Positions 52,427 through 64,000 of a stretch of DNA of 64,000 nt are shown here, one piece after another (positions within the stretch are counted from its first letter, which is position 1; every line of letters begins with the position of its first letter). Location: NCBI GenBank assembly GCA_947044365.1, contig OX345643.1, forward strand, positions 2,134,501-2,198,500, given 5' to 3'. The notes below the pieces were generated by a model. The model did not search any database, was not told the origin of the DNA, and saw nothing but the letters and a program-made list of their open reading frames with translations. The position numbers were made by a program, and so were the translations under genes. The stretch is from Petrosia ficiformis. Its lineage: Eukaryota > Porifera > Demospongiae > Haplosclerida > Petrosiidae.

Positions 52427-52878
52427 GGCTATATCACATCCGAGGACAGAAAACAAGGGTCTTATATTTTGTATATAGGATCTGTTAACATACTATATAC
52501 AATATATTGTATGATGGTGATATCTCCTACAGTATAGACTTCAAAAATTATTGCAACATGAAAATAAGTGTAATGAAAGTGGAATCCACAAAAAACGTGG
52601 ATTCCAATACTAGAAAGCCACTTCATAAAGCATTAGTTGATTTGGATTTCAAAACGAAGCTGTAAAAACCACACTACAACTTCACAGTTTGGAAATTGAT
52701 AATTCTGTTGCAAATCGTCCCTTTGATGTGGTGAGTTCTATATATTGTATATAGAACCTCCATGTGCACACTATGCAGGAGATCTCACCATCATACAATA
52801 TATTGTATATAGTATGTTAACAGGTCCTACATACAAATTATAGGACCCTCGTTTTGTGTCCTCGGATGTGATATAGCC
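52427..52878. mobile_element. Foldback element with about 107-bp arms
   Basis: The left arm begins ggctatatcacatccgagga. The right arm ends with its inverse at 52878. The arms also share ttaacatactatatacaata. A Tc1-like MITE copy (52530-52713) lies between the arms. A further partial left-type end follows at 52893. Confidence 0.82.
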
Positions 52879-52959
52879 CTCGCAGGCCTAGGCTCAGGCT
52901 ATATCACATCCTTGGACACAAAACTAACGTCCAACTGGTAGTTGGTGTATTTGCTGTTC

Positions 52960-53410
52960 CTCTTGTGACTTGTATGTAATTGTCAAAAAAATTAATTCTG
53001 AATCTTCTAACATCTGTGGAGTACATCACATGTTATTTGCTATTATAAGTACAAATTCATGTACATATTTATATTAATTAACTACTAAGCATAATTATAC
53101 ATATTTAATTACTCTGGAATGAGCTAGTATTACCTAGTAGGAAAAATAAATTAGCATGGAGCTAACATTGAAACTCCTATAACCAACAGAAGGTTAAAAT
53201 AACCTATTACTCTTTGCAGTGTACAACCTTAATTGAGATGAAATGAGAAGACAAATCATTACAGAAAAGAAAGCATGGCAGTGAGAAGAGTTAAGATTCA
53301 GCATATTTTTTCCAACCAGGATCACAATAATTATTATTGTCACCACATTTTATGATTATTTCAGGATTTTGTTTATGTAGCTAAATGCATACATGAATAC
53401 ATTCTTTTAT
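52960..53410. repeat. CACTG-family right arm, copy upstream of Asteroid 2
   Basis: Similar to 57285-57650: it carries ggagtacatcacatgttatt, the inverse CACTG end near 53221, then gcatggcagtgagaagagtt. Its inverse is at 55720-56080 on the other side of the Asteroid 2 gene. Confidence 0.75.
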
Positions 53411-53582
53411 ATTTATAATATTTTATGTGTATTTCATCAGAGTTATTATAGGGCTGTGGGGTCCTATTTTCACGTTAGTGGATTCAAAATTACGGGGTCT
53501 CTATTTTTATAAGACCCTGCCTGCCTGGCCAAGCCTGCTTTCGTGAGTGGGTGCGGCTATTCAGCCGGAAAGCACTGCAAAA

Positions 53583-55277
53583 ATGGGGATCCAAGGATTA
53601 GCACACTATATAAACAATTCTTACAAGGAATGGAGGGACGTTTCATTGACTGGATGTCCTCTGGTGCTTGATGGTAATGCTCTACCTTTTAATTTGAGCA
53701 AGAAAACTAAACTGGATTGGGAGTACGGCGGCGCATATCGAGCATTAAAGGAAGCTATGGAAAACTTTTTCGATACCTTGATTACTCAGAACATTCAACC
53801 AATTTATGTTGTTTTTGATGGCATCGATCCAAAGGAACAAAAGCTAGAGACCATTTTGAAACGAAAACAAAGCCACCTGGACATAATCAGGAAAAGTGTG
53901 AGTGGTGAGCATGTTCCCGATCATCAAAGATCGAACATTCTTCCTCCTCTTGTCACAGAAACCTTTCGTAATGTCGTTCAGGATTACAAAACCCGAGGAG
54001 TCATTAAGATTTGCTGTGCTGATGGAGAGGCTGACGATATTGCTGTTACACTTGCTAATAAATTTGAATGTTTCCTTGTTGGAGAGGATTCTGATTTCTT
54101 CATCTTTCCTCTACAAGTTGGCTACATACCATTGTCCAAGCTTACATGGGAGAGGCAAGGTGGTCCAGTTAAGGGTTCTGCTTTTAAACGAGATGCATTT
54201 GCAGCTAGTCTTGGTATCCGTCCTGATTTTGTGTTAGCTATTCCAGCTATAGTTGGTAATGATGTACTTCCAAATCTTGTTGAAGAAACCTCACTCAAGT
54301 ATACCATCAGGGACAACCCTCGCTATCGTGGTAAAGATACGGTTAAGGCTATTGATTTCATCAAGTATAGATGCAACAGCATGGAAAAAATGGAACGCTC
54401 TCTTCTTAAATGTGAAAATGGAAGAAAGGTTTTGGAAGCTTTTCAAATAAACTTTCAAAAAGCACGTGAAATATACGAGGACACTCCACCTTTCAATGAG
54501 GAAGAATTTAGAATGTCTACTTCCTATCAAACCAAAGATGGTCAAGAGATTCCAGGATGGTTGGTTGAGCAATATCGAGATTTCTATTTCTCACAAAACC
54601 TGCTGGAAGCTCTTGTTAAGGGTACTCATCAACTGCGCATTATTCCAGATGATTTCCAGAAACCTTCTGCGAAATTATTTAGCCAAAACATCAGGAAGGA
54701 AATTTATGGCATCATGCAGCATCGAGTAGGTGTTAAAGAAATTGTTCGTCAAGGATATACTTTGGGTCACAATATTGTGTCTCCAACACGCTCAACTATG
54801 AATATTCATACTATGAATAGTCAGTCAAAGGATAACAGGGTTTCCAAAATGTGCACCGTTTTGCTATGCAATCCTAAAACCTTTTCATCCATCAATGAAG
54901 AGTTGTATTTAGCTGTTGCTTCCATTTGCTTTTGGGTCAAGAATGCATTTATCTGTACAGATGATATACGATTGAAAGCACTTATATTATGCTTTGTAGA
55001 ATGCTATCAAGGAGTAAAATATGATTTTAAACCTGCCTTTGATTTGCGCACATTTCATCTGTACACTCAATGGCAGTGTACATATAATGATGCTGTTCTC
55101 TTGAATCAAGTCTTGATGCTTCCTCTACCTTATCTCTCACCAGCTTCCATATTCGATGGACGACTCGTGACGTATTACTCACAGCAGAGAGATTTTCGCT
55201 CAATCCTAGCTCGGTCCAGTGTAAGTGGTCTTGAATTATATGAGAAAATCCTTGTGATTGTTGAGCAAAATATGTGA
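53583..55277 (+). CDS. Asteroid/XPG-type nuclease copy 2
   Basis: Complete intronless frame, 564 residues. The ATG at 53583 gives MGIQGLAHYINN, the classic XPG/FEN start with Gly2; the 12 codons open upstream to a GTG are likely untranslated. Catalytic acids are D30 (LVLDGNA), D79 (VVFDGID), E149 and D151 (GEADD), D169 and D171 (GEDSD) and D227 (GNDVLP), so metal-dependent nuclease activity is plausible. The C-terminal 300 residues are the less conserved Asteroid part. Human ASTE1 works in double-strand-break end processing; a role here is inferred only from family. The last 190 residues are nearly identical to copy 1. AATAAA at 55374. Confidence 0.88.
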   Translation: MGIQGLAHYINNSYKEWRDVSLTGCPLVLDGNALPFNLSKKTKLDWEYGGAYRALKEAMENFFDTLITQNIQPIYVVFDGIDPKEQKLETILKRKQSHLDIIRKSVSGEHVPDHQRSNILPPLVTETFRNVVQDYKTRGVIKICCADGEADDIAVTLANKFECFLVGEDSDFFIFPLQVGYIPLSKLTWERQGGPVKGSAFKRDAFAASLGIRPDFVLAIPAIVGNDVLPNLVEETSLKYTIRDNPRYRGKDTVKAIDFIKYRCNSMEKMERSLLKCENGRKVLEAFQINFQKAREIYEDTPPFNEEEFRMSTSYQTKDGQEIPGWLVEQYRDFYFSQNLLEALVKGTHQLRIIPDDFQKPSAKLFSQNIRKEIYGIMQHRVGVKEIVRQGYTLGHNIVSPTRSTMNIHTMNSQSKDNRVSKMCTVLLCNPKTFSSINEELYLAVASICFWVKNAFICTDDIRLKALILCFVECYQGVKYDFKPAFDLRTFHLYTQWQCTYNDAVLLNQVLMLPLPYLSPASIFDGRLVTYYSQQRDFRSILARSSVSGLELYEKILVIVEQNM

Positions 55278-55538
55278 GGACTTGAATCATAATAAGATAG
55301 TTTTTTGTAATTTGTTTTCTAGTTGGACACTTAGATTTTGTTGTAGTTTTCTATTGAAAAAGCACTAATGAACAATAAATTATAGGTTATTCTTCTTTTC
55401 ACTTTGAATATTTGGTTTCATTGTAGTTTACAATAAAAAACTTTTTGTAATCTTAAACTATGATATGAATAATTCCTGGTATATATAAAATGTTCACATG
55501 TGAACTGTTTGTGGTTTTTTTAGTGGAAACCATATATG

Positions 55539-56922
55539 GTCTCATCCAAATTCTAGTCACATCCAGGGGTTTGTCATTACCCTTCCCCCTCTGGAATCAC
55601 AAATTAAGGAGGACTCCTACAGTGATGTCGTAAAAATTTGTTTCTAGCTCATGCTTACATGTTCATGTTGATGATGAAACACACATAAAATATAACAAAA
55701 TATAAAATGTATTGATGTATGCATGTACATGAACAAAATCCTGTAATCATAAAATTTGACAAAAATAATTATTGTGGGAGTGATCCTGGTTGGAAAAAGT
55801 ATGCTGAATTTTAACTCTTCTCACTGGCATGCTTTCTATTCTGTAATTGTTTGTTTTCTCATTCCATCTGGATTATTATTGGTTGTACACTGCAAAGAGT
55901 AATAGGTTATTTTAACCTTCAGTTGGTTACAAGAGTTTCAATGTTTGCTCCATGCTAATTTATTTTCCAACTGGTATTACTAGCTCATTCCAGAGTAATT
56001 AAATATGTACATGAATTTGTACTAGCAAATAACACATGATGTACTCCACAAATCAGCACATTATGTAACTATTTTGGGATTTATATGTTTAAAGTATATG
56101 AATATACATATATTGCTTTTGTTACCATTCTTTATTATCGCATGTACTTTATATATAGACCAAAATAAATTACTACTTGTAAACATTTCCTATAGCTAGG
56201 CAAGAAAGCAACATTGATTTACATACACTGTAAAAATGAATTTGTTATTTTAACAGACCAGTTGTTACTTCAGCTCCAGATATGAGAATAACAGGAATAT
56301 ATATATTATATATATATATATAATTCCTTTCTATAGGTAATTCATTACAAAAAAAACAGTTTTATTCAAAAGTGATAAAAAGTGGGAGTGCTGCACAGCA
56401 CTGTAATATTCCTTCTGTGGTTGTTGCATATGTTACACTGGTAGTTGGTGTATTCGCTGTTCCTGTTGTGATTTGTCAAAAAATTAATTCTGAATCTTCT
56501 AACTGTTAATACATATTATTAGGGTTGTTACCTCGGTTGCACTCACATTTCCAATATATAGTTAGAAACATGAAATACAAGGATAATTAACATTTTGTCT
56601 GGTTATAATATAGCTATATGGTAAAAAGGGATGTTATGACTACAGTCATAAATGCATATACCAATAAACATCCTATTACCATATAAAGAGGCTGCAGTTA
56701 ATAAGTTCAAAATGAGATAATATGCATAAGAAGAAACGATTTGTTTTAAATTATTGGTCATATGAGATAATATGCATAGGAAGGAACTTTTTGTTATAGT
56801 AAAAACTACATTGACTATATAGTCATGCAATCATGAATGTACGTACCAATATACACCCTACTGCCACATGTAGAATGTATAATCATGACTATAGTCATAG
56901 CATTCCTTTTTGTTATATAGAT

Positions 56923-56978
<56 letters not shown>

Positions 56979-57794
56979 CTATATTATAACCAGATAAAAT
57001 GTTAATTATTCTCGTATTTCATGTTTATAACTATATGTTATAAATGTACATGCAACTGAGGTAACAACTGGTCTGTTAAAATAACAAATTCATTTTTACA
57101 GTGTATGCAAATCAATGTTGCTTTCTTGCCTAGCTATAGGAAATGTTTACAAGTAGTAATTTATTTTGGTCTATATATAAAGTACATGCGATAATAAAGA
57201 ATGGTAACAAAAGCAATATATGTATATTCATATACTTTAAACATATAAATCCCAAAATAGTTACAAAATGTGCTGATTTCAAATATCTGTGGAGTACATC
57301 ACGTGTTATTTGCTAGTACAAATTCATGTACATATTTATATTAATTAATTACTCTGGAATGAGCTAGCAATACCAGTTGGAAAATAAATTAGCATGGAGC
57401 AAACATTGAAACTCTTGTAACCAACTGAAGGTTAAAATAACCTATTATTCTTTGCAGTGTACAACCTTAATTAATAATAATTCAGATGGAATGAGAAAAC
57501 AAACAATTACAGAATAGAAAGCATGCCAGTGAGAAGAGTTAAAATTCAGCATACTTTTTCCAACCAGGATCACTCCACAATAATTATTTTTGTCAAATTT
57601 TATGATTACAGGATTTTGTTCATGTACATGCATACATCAATACATTTTATGTTTCATCATCAACATGAATATGTAAGCATGAGCTAGAAACAGATTTTTA
57701 CGACATCATTGTAGGGGTCCTCCTTAATTTGTGATTCCAGAGGGGGAAGGGTAATGACAAACCCCCGGATGTGACTAGAATTTGGATGAGACCA
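55539..57794. repeat. Giant 2.26-kb nested inverted repeat
   Basis: The left arm starts tggtctcatccaaattctag at 55539. The right arm ends with its complement at 57794. Matching inverse blocks run inward through the agggggaagggtaatgac and caaccaggatcac regions, then the CACTG ends at 55890/57460 and 56226/57105. A further inner pair is near 56526/57070 (gttgttacctc and inverse). The centre contains an (AT)n tract at 56925-56980. It looks like CACTG-family elements inserted into, or forming, a larger palindrome. Confidence 0.85.
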
Positions 57795-57873
57795 TATTTT
57801 TATTGGTGACCTCTTCGCTGCAGCAGAAGGAAGTACTTCGTTTTTCAATACAAAAGAAATAATCACTTGAAGA

Positions 57874-60800
57874 ATGGAAGGTAAGACTTAAACAGAGGCA
57901 TGCATGTTATGACATATAATATAATTATTGTGACTTTCACAAGGCTTCAGTGCTGGCAGTGTGTTGGCGTTTGATGATTTGCGAGAAAGAGAGAGAGAGA
58001 GTTGTTCGTGGCATGTATATATATAATTGTATATGCACTGACTGAAGTAAAAATGGCTATAATATATATTGCTAGAAGAATGCTGTAACATTTTGGGGCG
58101 GGACCGGGCTAGCTGCTACTATAGAGCATTTTCAGCAACAAATCCCAAGTGTAAGGCTCGCCTTAGTAACATATAAGGACCTTAATCTTTCCATGCTTGC
58201 TCATACAAACGTTGAGAATACATGAACATTGCATTTTAGAACAATGAAAATGTTAATAGACCTACAGATAATGGATGCCTTCTTTTTAATATATCATCAA
58301 TTATTAATTTGTCTAACATTATATCGATTGCCAATCTAGTAATTGTATTACTCAAACTGATGTGTCAAAATTAATGCTGTGTCTCCTGCACTGGTATCGA
58401 GACTGGAACCTTTGCTCTTGGAATCCCAGCTAGTGGTGTATCAAATCAAATGGTTGAGGTAGAGTAATACACAATTACAACCCACTCACCACAACCCATC
58501 CTGGATGTGTTTCCCGTCGATCGCAAGTGCTCGTCTCATTGTGGGTTTGTAAACAAACTCATTAACCAATCCCTACTGTAGTTATTACCAATGTCTCAAA
58601 TAGCAAGAATTACTTGAAGTCCTGACGTCAGTGCAGGAGACACAGCCAAAAATCAAATCAATCAATAATTATAATTATTTTGTTTTTCCAGGAGCATATT
58701 ATCCTCCAGATCAGGTATGAATTTTGTTGTCCAATAAAATACACACTATAATTTTGATTTCCACTCTGTCGTAGATCAATAGTTTAAATCACAACAAATG
58801 AAAAATAGTAAATGTACTTAAGCTTGTTAATAACATTTTGTGCATGTATATAATCATGTTATCAACTAGACTCCCATTGTGACTTCCAAGAGTCAACCTT
58901 CCTCTACAATTTCAATTTCACTATCTATAAATGTAACATGCTTATAGTTTCCTGCACCCTAAATAACAGTCAGACGCTGAGGCTAGGTATTTATATTAAC
59001 CAAAACTAGGCATCTATGAGTTTCTGAAGGTTTGAAAAGTTACCATTGGCCAAATCTCTGAGTTTTTAGATTATGAAGCAACCACTAGTGATTTATGGTA
59101 TTGCTGCATCACTCACTTATTTGTAACTGACATTAATTATAATATATTGTTCATAACACTTGCAACTGTTAAGTGTTGGAATGTAATTTCACACAACATT
59201 CATGAAGTGAAATTATTACAAATATTATAGTTATACTATCAATATTATAGCTATACTGTAAAGACACAACATTGCACACACTATCTAGCTACAATAGTAG
59301 ATTGTACATACCCACACACTGAATAAACATTTCCCACATTTGTTATTATTGCATCTCATGCCAGTTACCAAATATAGTACTGATATGTTTTATGTAAACT
59401 TAGCTTGTAGGGATAAGAAAGTAGGTCAGAATGCAGAGGTTGATTCAGGGGGGAGGTCCTACACTGCAAAAATTAAATTGTTGAAATAACCAGGTTAGTA
59501 CAGTTGCAAAAAAGCATAAAGTTCAATCTAGTTTGTTATACAGGTTGTTGTTACATGCATGATGTTACTATGTATGACATTATGTGCACCAAGTATAAAC
59601 ATGTACACTATAATAAATTAAATTATGTTTTTGCAGGTTTCAAAACCTTTTTGTTGACCAAAAACTACCAGATACAATCACTTTAAGTGGTACATGTACT
59701 ACATTATCTTGGTATGAAATATGAGTAGACAGCACCCAAAATTATACTGATTGATTATAATTAGTACAAAGTAGCTATGGCATTAAGAGTGTGTGAATCA
59801 ATAACAATCTGAATAGCCAACTAATTGTTAAATCCTTGCAACTGTATTAACCAATAAAATAGTTATTTTAACAAATTTTTTTTGCAGTATAAGGTGCTTT
59901 TCTTTTGCTACTAGTTAATGCTACTGAGGTGACCACTTGTTAATGAGATTCATGGGTACTTAAAGGCACACTTTTTGCTCGTTGAAAGGTGCTTAATAAT
60001 CATGAATTTTATTGTTTTGCATAAATTACATTCAAGTAAATGCATAATATCGTGTGCATGCGTATAAGTTTGCCACACCCCTCACAAATAATTAATGAGC
60101 ATTCTTTTGTACCACTTTGTCAATCTGTCCCTGGAATGACCAGTACATTAGTGGCAAATTAAACTAACTACCCCCATTCTCGATTCTTGTATGCTTTACC
60201 GTGGCCCGATAGCGAAAGTCCTGCAGGTATTTTTATGGCCCATAGCAGGGCCATCCCTATGATTTCTTTCCACAGGGTTAATCTATATAATTATATCAGT
60301 GCCTCCAACTATGTGGATTTATTCGTATTTATATGAAATAATAATGGAGATTATGGAAAATTACATTAAAAGTACAGAAAGTGCATGTGCTCTGACAAAA
60401 CATGGAAGTGTAGTAGTAACTCAGCATCTAGTAAAGCCTCTAGTAGTAAGTCTACAGCTAGTAGTGTAAACTGTGTTATAATTAGTGATACTGATGTTAG
60501 TGTATATACCTGCCAGAAAGGAGACTAAACTTTCAACTAAATTGACCAGGACCAGTTGTAATGAATGCATATTTTATTCATTTTTCTTGGAAAATACGGA
60601 AAATTTCATAAAAACACTGAAGATTATAAATACTACACTGAAATGAGTAATGTTTAGTTGGAGGGGCACTGATGATTTCATATGTTTATATCTCACATGA
60701 ATATCATTGATGTGTTAGGATGTGATGAGTTTAAGATTATACTGTAACTCAGTAATGAAGCTAAAGACATACACAAAAAAATGGTGTTGATAAATGATAT

Positions 60801-63800
60801 TGGTAAAAACATTGTCGGTCATTCACAAATTAATTTTATAGAGACGTTTCTAAGGTTATGGTGAAAGTGAATGACCTTTAGTGTCAACAGTTATATGGCC
60901 AAGGATGGATCCAAGGAAGGTCATTAGGGGTGGCTCCTTTTTCTTTAACCCTTAGAAGACTGATGTCACATATATGTGACATTTCACTCCTACGTGGTTC
61001 GGAGTGTGTTCCTAGCATTACGAAGCTCTCCAAATGCTTGTAATTGGTGTCAGGCACAAGCCCATGAAAATTGCCAAAACGTTGATGGTTTTTGGCCACC
61101 CTTTGGCTTAAATAACGACTATGGGGGGAATTTTAAAGGGGCCCGTTAATGGGGGTTTGAAGGGGGCACAGCCCCTCGCCGCCCACGCAAATTGTGGTTT
61201 CTGAGGCATTTACCTTGCTGTAAAACCTGAAATTGTGGGTGTAGCTGGCGCCAACATGCAGTGGGGTCATTTTGTTTGCCCCAGTTCCAATGAAAAGAGG
61301 GAGTGCACTGCATTTGATTTAATCCTACGAAGGGCTTGGGAACTTATGAGTCCCTGTAAGCAAGTTGGCAGAAGTAGTACTCCATGTCGGAAAAAGAGCC
61401 AAGTTTGGGGTAGAGAAAGTGAACGGTGGCCAAAATACATGCAATAGAGTCGCCAGTGTTGGAAATGGGAAGAATTTTGAAAAACAACCTCAGTCCTCTA
61501 AGGGTTAAAATATTATATAAAATGAACTTACTGTTACTATATACCGAGTGAGGTCAGCAATGAACTGCATCTCTACAAGAGGTCACTATGACTAGCAACT
61601 CATTTTTGACTAATTGGGTACGTTAACTGATTAGGCCACACCCACAGTGAATATTAATTAACTTTTTTGACATGTAATGGCAGTGGTTCAGGTTGGATTA
61701 GATTTTATTGCCCATCCCAACCTTGTTTACATATTATCCTGCTTTCAATATCCCAACATGTTCTTTCACTGTTTTGAATATGTACTATATTCTGTATATA
61801 GGTGTTATCACTGAAAATTAATTTGTTTTGCATCATAGGACTGATTATAATTATGTTTACTGTTGCTTCTATACTATAATAATCGTTGCTGATATTATCA
61901 TAATTATATCAGCTAGCGTAATGCCACCTTCGGCAGTTAAACTAGGCATGTGTAGTACCTTCTAAGTGTAGTACACTACATGTCAATTTTATACTCATGC
62001 ACTGTCATGTTGTGTAGCTATAATGACTTTATCATAGCAATCATGCAACTAAATTAACAGTATAAGAGATTTGCATAACTATAACTATATTCAGTAGCAT
62101 TGTGACTAAAGTCTGCTCACGTTCACAATGACCTCAAAAGTAGGATGTGATGACTTCTATGACTAAGGCCGAAAGAGGAAAGTTTTTTACTGACTGTATC
62201 ACTCATGCAGTATATATATATATATATATATAGAAGATTGTGAAGTGCTAGTGGTTGTCTGGTTGTCATAGCTCAGTGGTGAAAGCACTGGTGGCTGAAA
62301 TCAGTGGCCCCGGGTTCGATTCCCAGTGACTACCAGCATTTCATAGAATTTAGTGTTCTGTTTAATTAGTTCTATATGCCATACCGCATTCTGTGTATAG
62401 CAGTGCAGATTATCATAACTGTACATGTATTATGAAAGTACATGTATTTTGAAAGTACTATTATAATAACTATTATGTAATTTGTATTTGTATATACTTA
62501 CTGTACAATAATTATTTTAAATTAAGTGTATTATTGCGATAATCCATGTCATTTGAAAGTGTTTCTCTTTCATTTCATATTTTCAATAGAAATTCCAAGA
62601 GTATCCCCAACCATATCCACCTCAGGAATATCCTCCTCAACAACCAGGATATTTACCACCCCAACAAGGATACCCTCCCCAGCAAACATATTATCCTCCC
62701 CAGCAACAAGGTTACCCAGATACTGGCTATCCTGTAGATGGATATAAGGGTATGATATGATATTAATTCCTGCCTATGTAGGTAGAGCAGGTTACTGTAA
62801 TCATATTGTCTGTCTATCTGTTATCAAATTTTCTGCAAAAGTATGAACATTGGTGCTTCAAATAGGCTTTGATAGTAGCCACTACATCATTACTGACTCT
62901 AAGCTTCCTGCCATAACAATCACTTTCTAGCTCCACCTACTTATTATAAATTTGTGCACATCAAAGTTCAGCTCTTATATTGAACTAAGATATAGGACAA
63001 TTAATACCATTACTGAATTACTATAGCATCAAGGTTTCTTTGAAATTCTTTCATGTTTTAAACTAAATGACCATTGTATTTAATATTCGTGAGTTTCACA
63101 AAAAGAGACTCACTAACTAATTCTGCACCTGAAAAAATTTCCTCCAATACTAAACATTCTCTCCACTGGCCCTACTATAAAAATGAACACATTAATTAAG
63201 GTCAATTATAATTTCTACATGTATTACTATTACCTCAACATTGAAACATGAAATTTTAAATATTACTATTATCTTTTACTATTACGCCATGTCTGACACC
63301 CATATAGGATATATTTAGTATACATTATAACACCCTATGAGTGCTATATCAGAATTAAAAACACCAAGCACAAGGGCCATAGGCCCAAGGGCGAAGTGAT
63401 TATAAATTTGACATAGCATGAGTAGGTGTGTTATAATTAATATATTTCCCGAAAGACAAAACCTTTGGTGATGTCTGTTGGTTCTCCTACCTTTCTATCT
63501 TCACTTTGGAGAAGGTAAACGTTGTTTTCTTGTAGTCTGTGTCAACGGCAAGTTTTATATTTGACCACAGGGTGCTATATCTTATTTATAAACCTGTGGT
63601 TTACTTTGATGTTTCGCCATATTGGGATATATATATATATGTTAAAACATAATATAGTACATAGAAGTTGAAGTTTACAGAACACTATGCATGGCTGTAT
63701 ACTCATGTAGGAAGGGGGTAGGCTGGGTTGGCTCAAGCCTATACTCACATTTTACTGCCTCTATTTGGGAGAGGCACATCCCTCTCCCGCACTCTCCCCC

Positions 63801-63964
63801 TCTATATGGTCCAAGAGCCTTCCCGCTTGAAAATTGCTCCATATGACCATGCTGTCTGTTATCTATAAAATTAGCCATTTAGTTTTGTAATGTAATTTAC
63901 AGGTGATGTTCCTCCTCCTCCTCCTTACTATGGACAACAACAACAACCAGTACAACAACAATCT
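57874..63964 (+). CDS. CD225/dispanin-type protein 2, 5' part (runs off right edge)
   Basis: Four exons seen: 57874-57880 (ATGGAAG), 58692-58714 (23 nt), 62590-62749, 63903-63964, then a GTAAGT donor; 84 residues. The encoded N-terminus MEGAYYPPDQ is followed by Pro/Gln/Tyr repeats (YPPQQPGYLPPQQGYPPQQ) and GDVPPPPYYGQQQQ with a PPPY motif. Exons 1, 2 and the start of 4 match the 30299-34373 gene in length, phase and sequence. The membrane module should therefore lie just beyond the window; that is inference. The start lies 80 bp after the giant inverted repeat. Intron 2 (3.9 kb) holds several mobile elements. Confidence 0.78.
59462..59889. mobile_element. CACTGCAAAAAT foldback element, 428 bp
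   Basis: It starts CACTGCAAAAATTAAATTGT and ends with an inverse end degraded to gcagta. The interior matches 51500-51650 (caccaagtataaac, aaattatg blocks). It lies in dispanin-2 intron 2. Confidence 0.7.
60949..61504. mobile_element. piggyBac-type MITE, 556 bp, TTAA duplication
   Basis: The ends are CCCTTAGAAGACTGA and the inverse TCAGTCCTCTAAGGG. TTAA lies at 60945-60948 and 61505-61508. Short open frames inside (such as GTHSEPRRSEMSHICDIS) are not recognised. It lies in dispanin-2 intron 2. Not obviously related to the 20129 transposase, whose own ends were not found. Confidence 0.88.
62261..62335 (+). repeat. tRNA-like sequence, probable SINE head
   Basis: Has an A-box-like tagctcagtggtgaaagc and a good B-box gggttcgattccc, ending in tacca. 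The acceptor arms ggttgtc and gactacc pair at 6 of 7 positions. The anticodon arm does not give a clean 7-nt loop (cactg and cagtg enclose 11 nt), so a functional tRNA is unlikely. A related fragment is at 26628. Confidence 0.5.
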
Positions 63965-64000
63965 GTAAGTCAACTAAAGCACAGATTTATAATAATAAAC

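Noticed and set aside
53547..53582. GTG start for Asteroid copy 2
   Set aside because: The ATG at 53583 gives the canonical MGIxGL N-terminus needed for this nuclease fold.
60884..61447. Two opposing 70-codon ORFs as genes
   Set aside because: Both fall inside, or overlap, a TTAA-flanked piggyBac-type MITE and match no family I know.
62261..62335. Functional tRNA gene
   Set aside because: The anticodon arm encloses 11 nt and the acceptor stem has a mismatch. A related fragment elsewhere indicates a SINE.

Overview
This window looks like nuclear DNA from an animal, and a demosponge of the Amphimedon type fits best. That assignment is inference. The reasons are AT-rich sequence with intron-split genes, a receptor tyrosine kinase with no recognisable extracellular domain apart from a Ser/Thr-rich stalk, an RNF213-like giant gene, and very dense short foldback elements. 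No bacterial, plasmid or CRISPR feature was seen.

Layout. (1) 27046 down to 1, minus strand: the 5' part of a very large RNF213-like gene. I traced 22 exons whose splice phases all agree. Its introns carry a dead pogo/Tigger transposon, hAT-like MITEs and, in intron 1, a piggyBac transposase pseudogene between two 650-bp repeats. (2) 27047-30298: repeat-filled intergenic DNA. (3) 34373-30299, minus: a complete six-exon CD225/dispanin-type membrane protein gene. (4) 41662-35110, minus: a complete six-exon CCDC142-like gene. (5) 41805-46867, plus: a complete 12-exon receptor tyrosine kinase, divergent from the CCDC142-like gene across about 140 bp. (6) 49429-51168 and 53583-55277, plus: two tandem intronless Asteroid/XPG-type nuclease genes; the first has lost the normal ATG. 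(7) 57874 to beyond the right edge, plus: a second dispanin gene with the same exon plan as the first.

The main story outside the genes is mobile DNA. Four short elements have perfect 8-bp target duplications and a fifth has 7 of 8. Others have TTAA, TA or AGCT duplications. Two of them bracket exon 1 of the CCDC142-like gene: one duplication contains the ATG, the other is the 5' splice site. A 2.26-kb inverted repeat ends about 80 bp upstream of the second dispanin gene, and an 18-bp-armed near-perfect palindrome and a 452-bp nested foldback also occur.

Functionally, RNF213 proteins and the CD225 family (which includes IFITMs) both have innate-defence roles in vertebrates, and ASTE1 is a DNA-repair nuclease. 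Nothing here shows that these genes act together. I see no convincing new multigene system; the most unusual items are the insertion-defined exon boundaries, the repeat-flanked piggyBac unit and the partly homogenised Asteroid pair.
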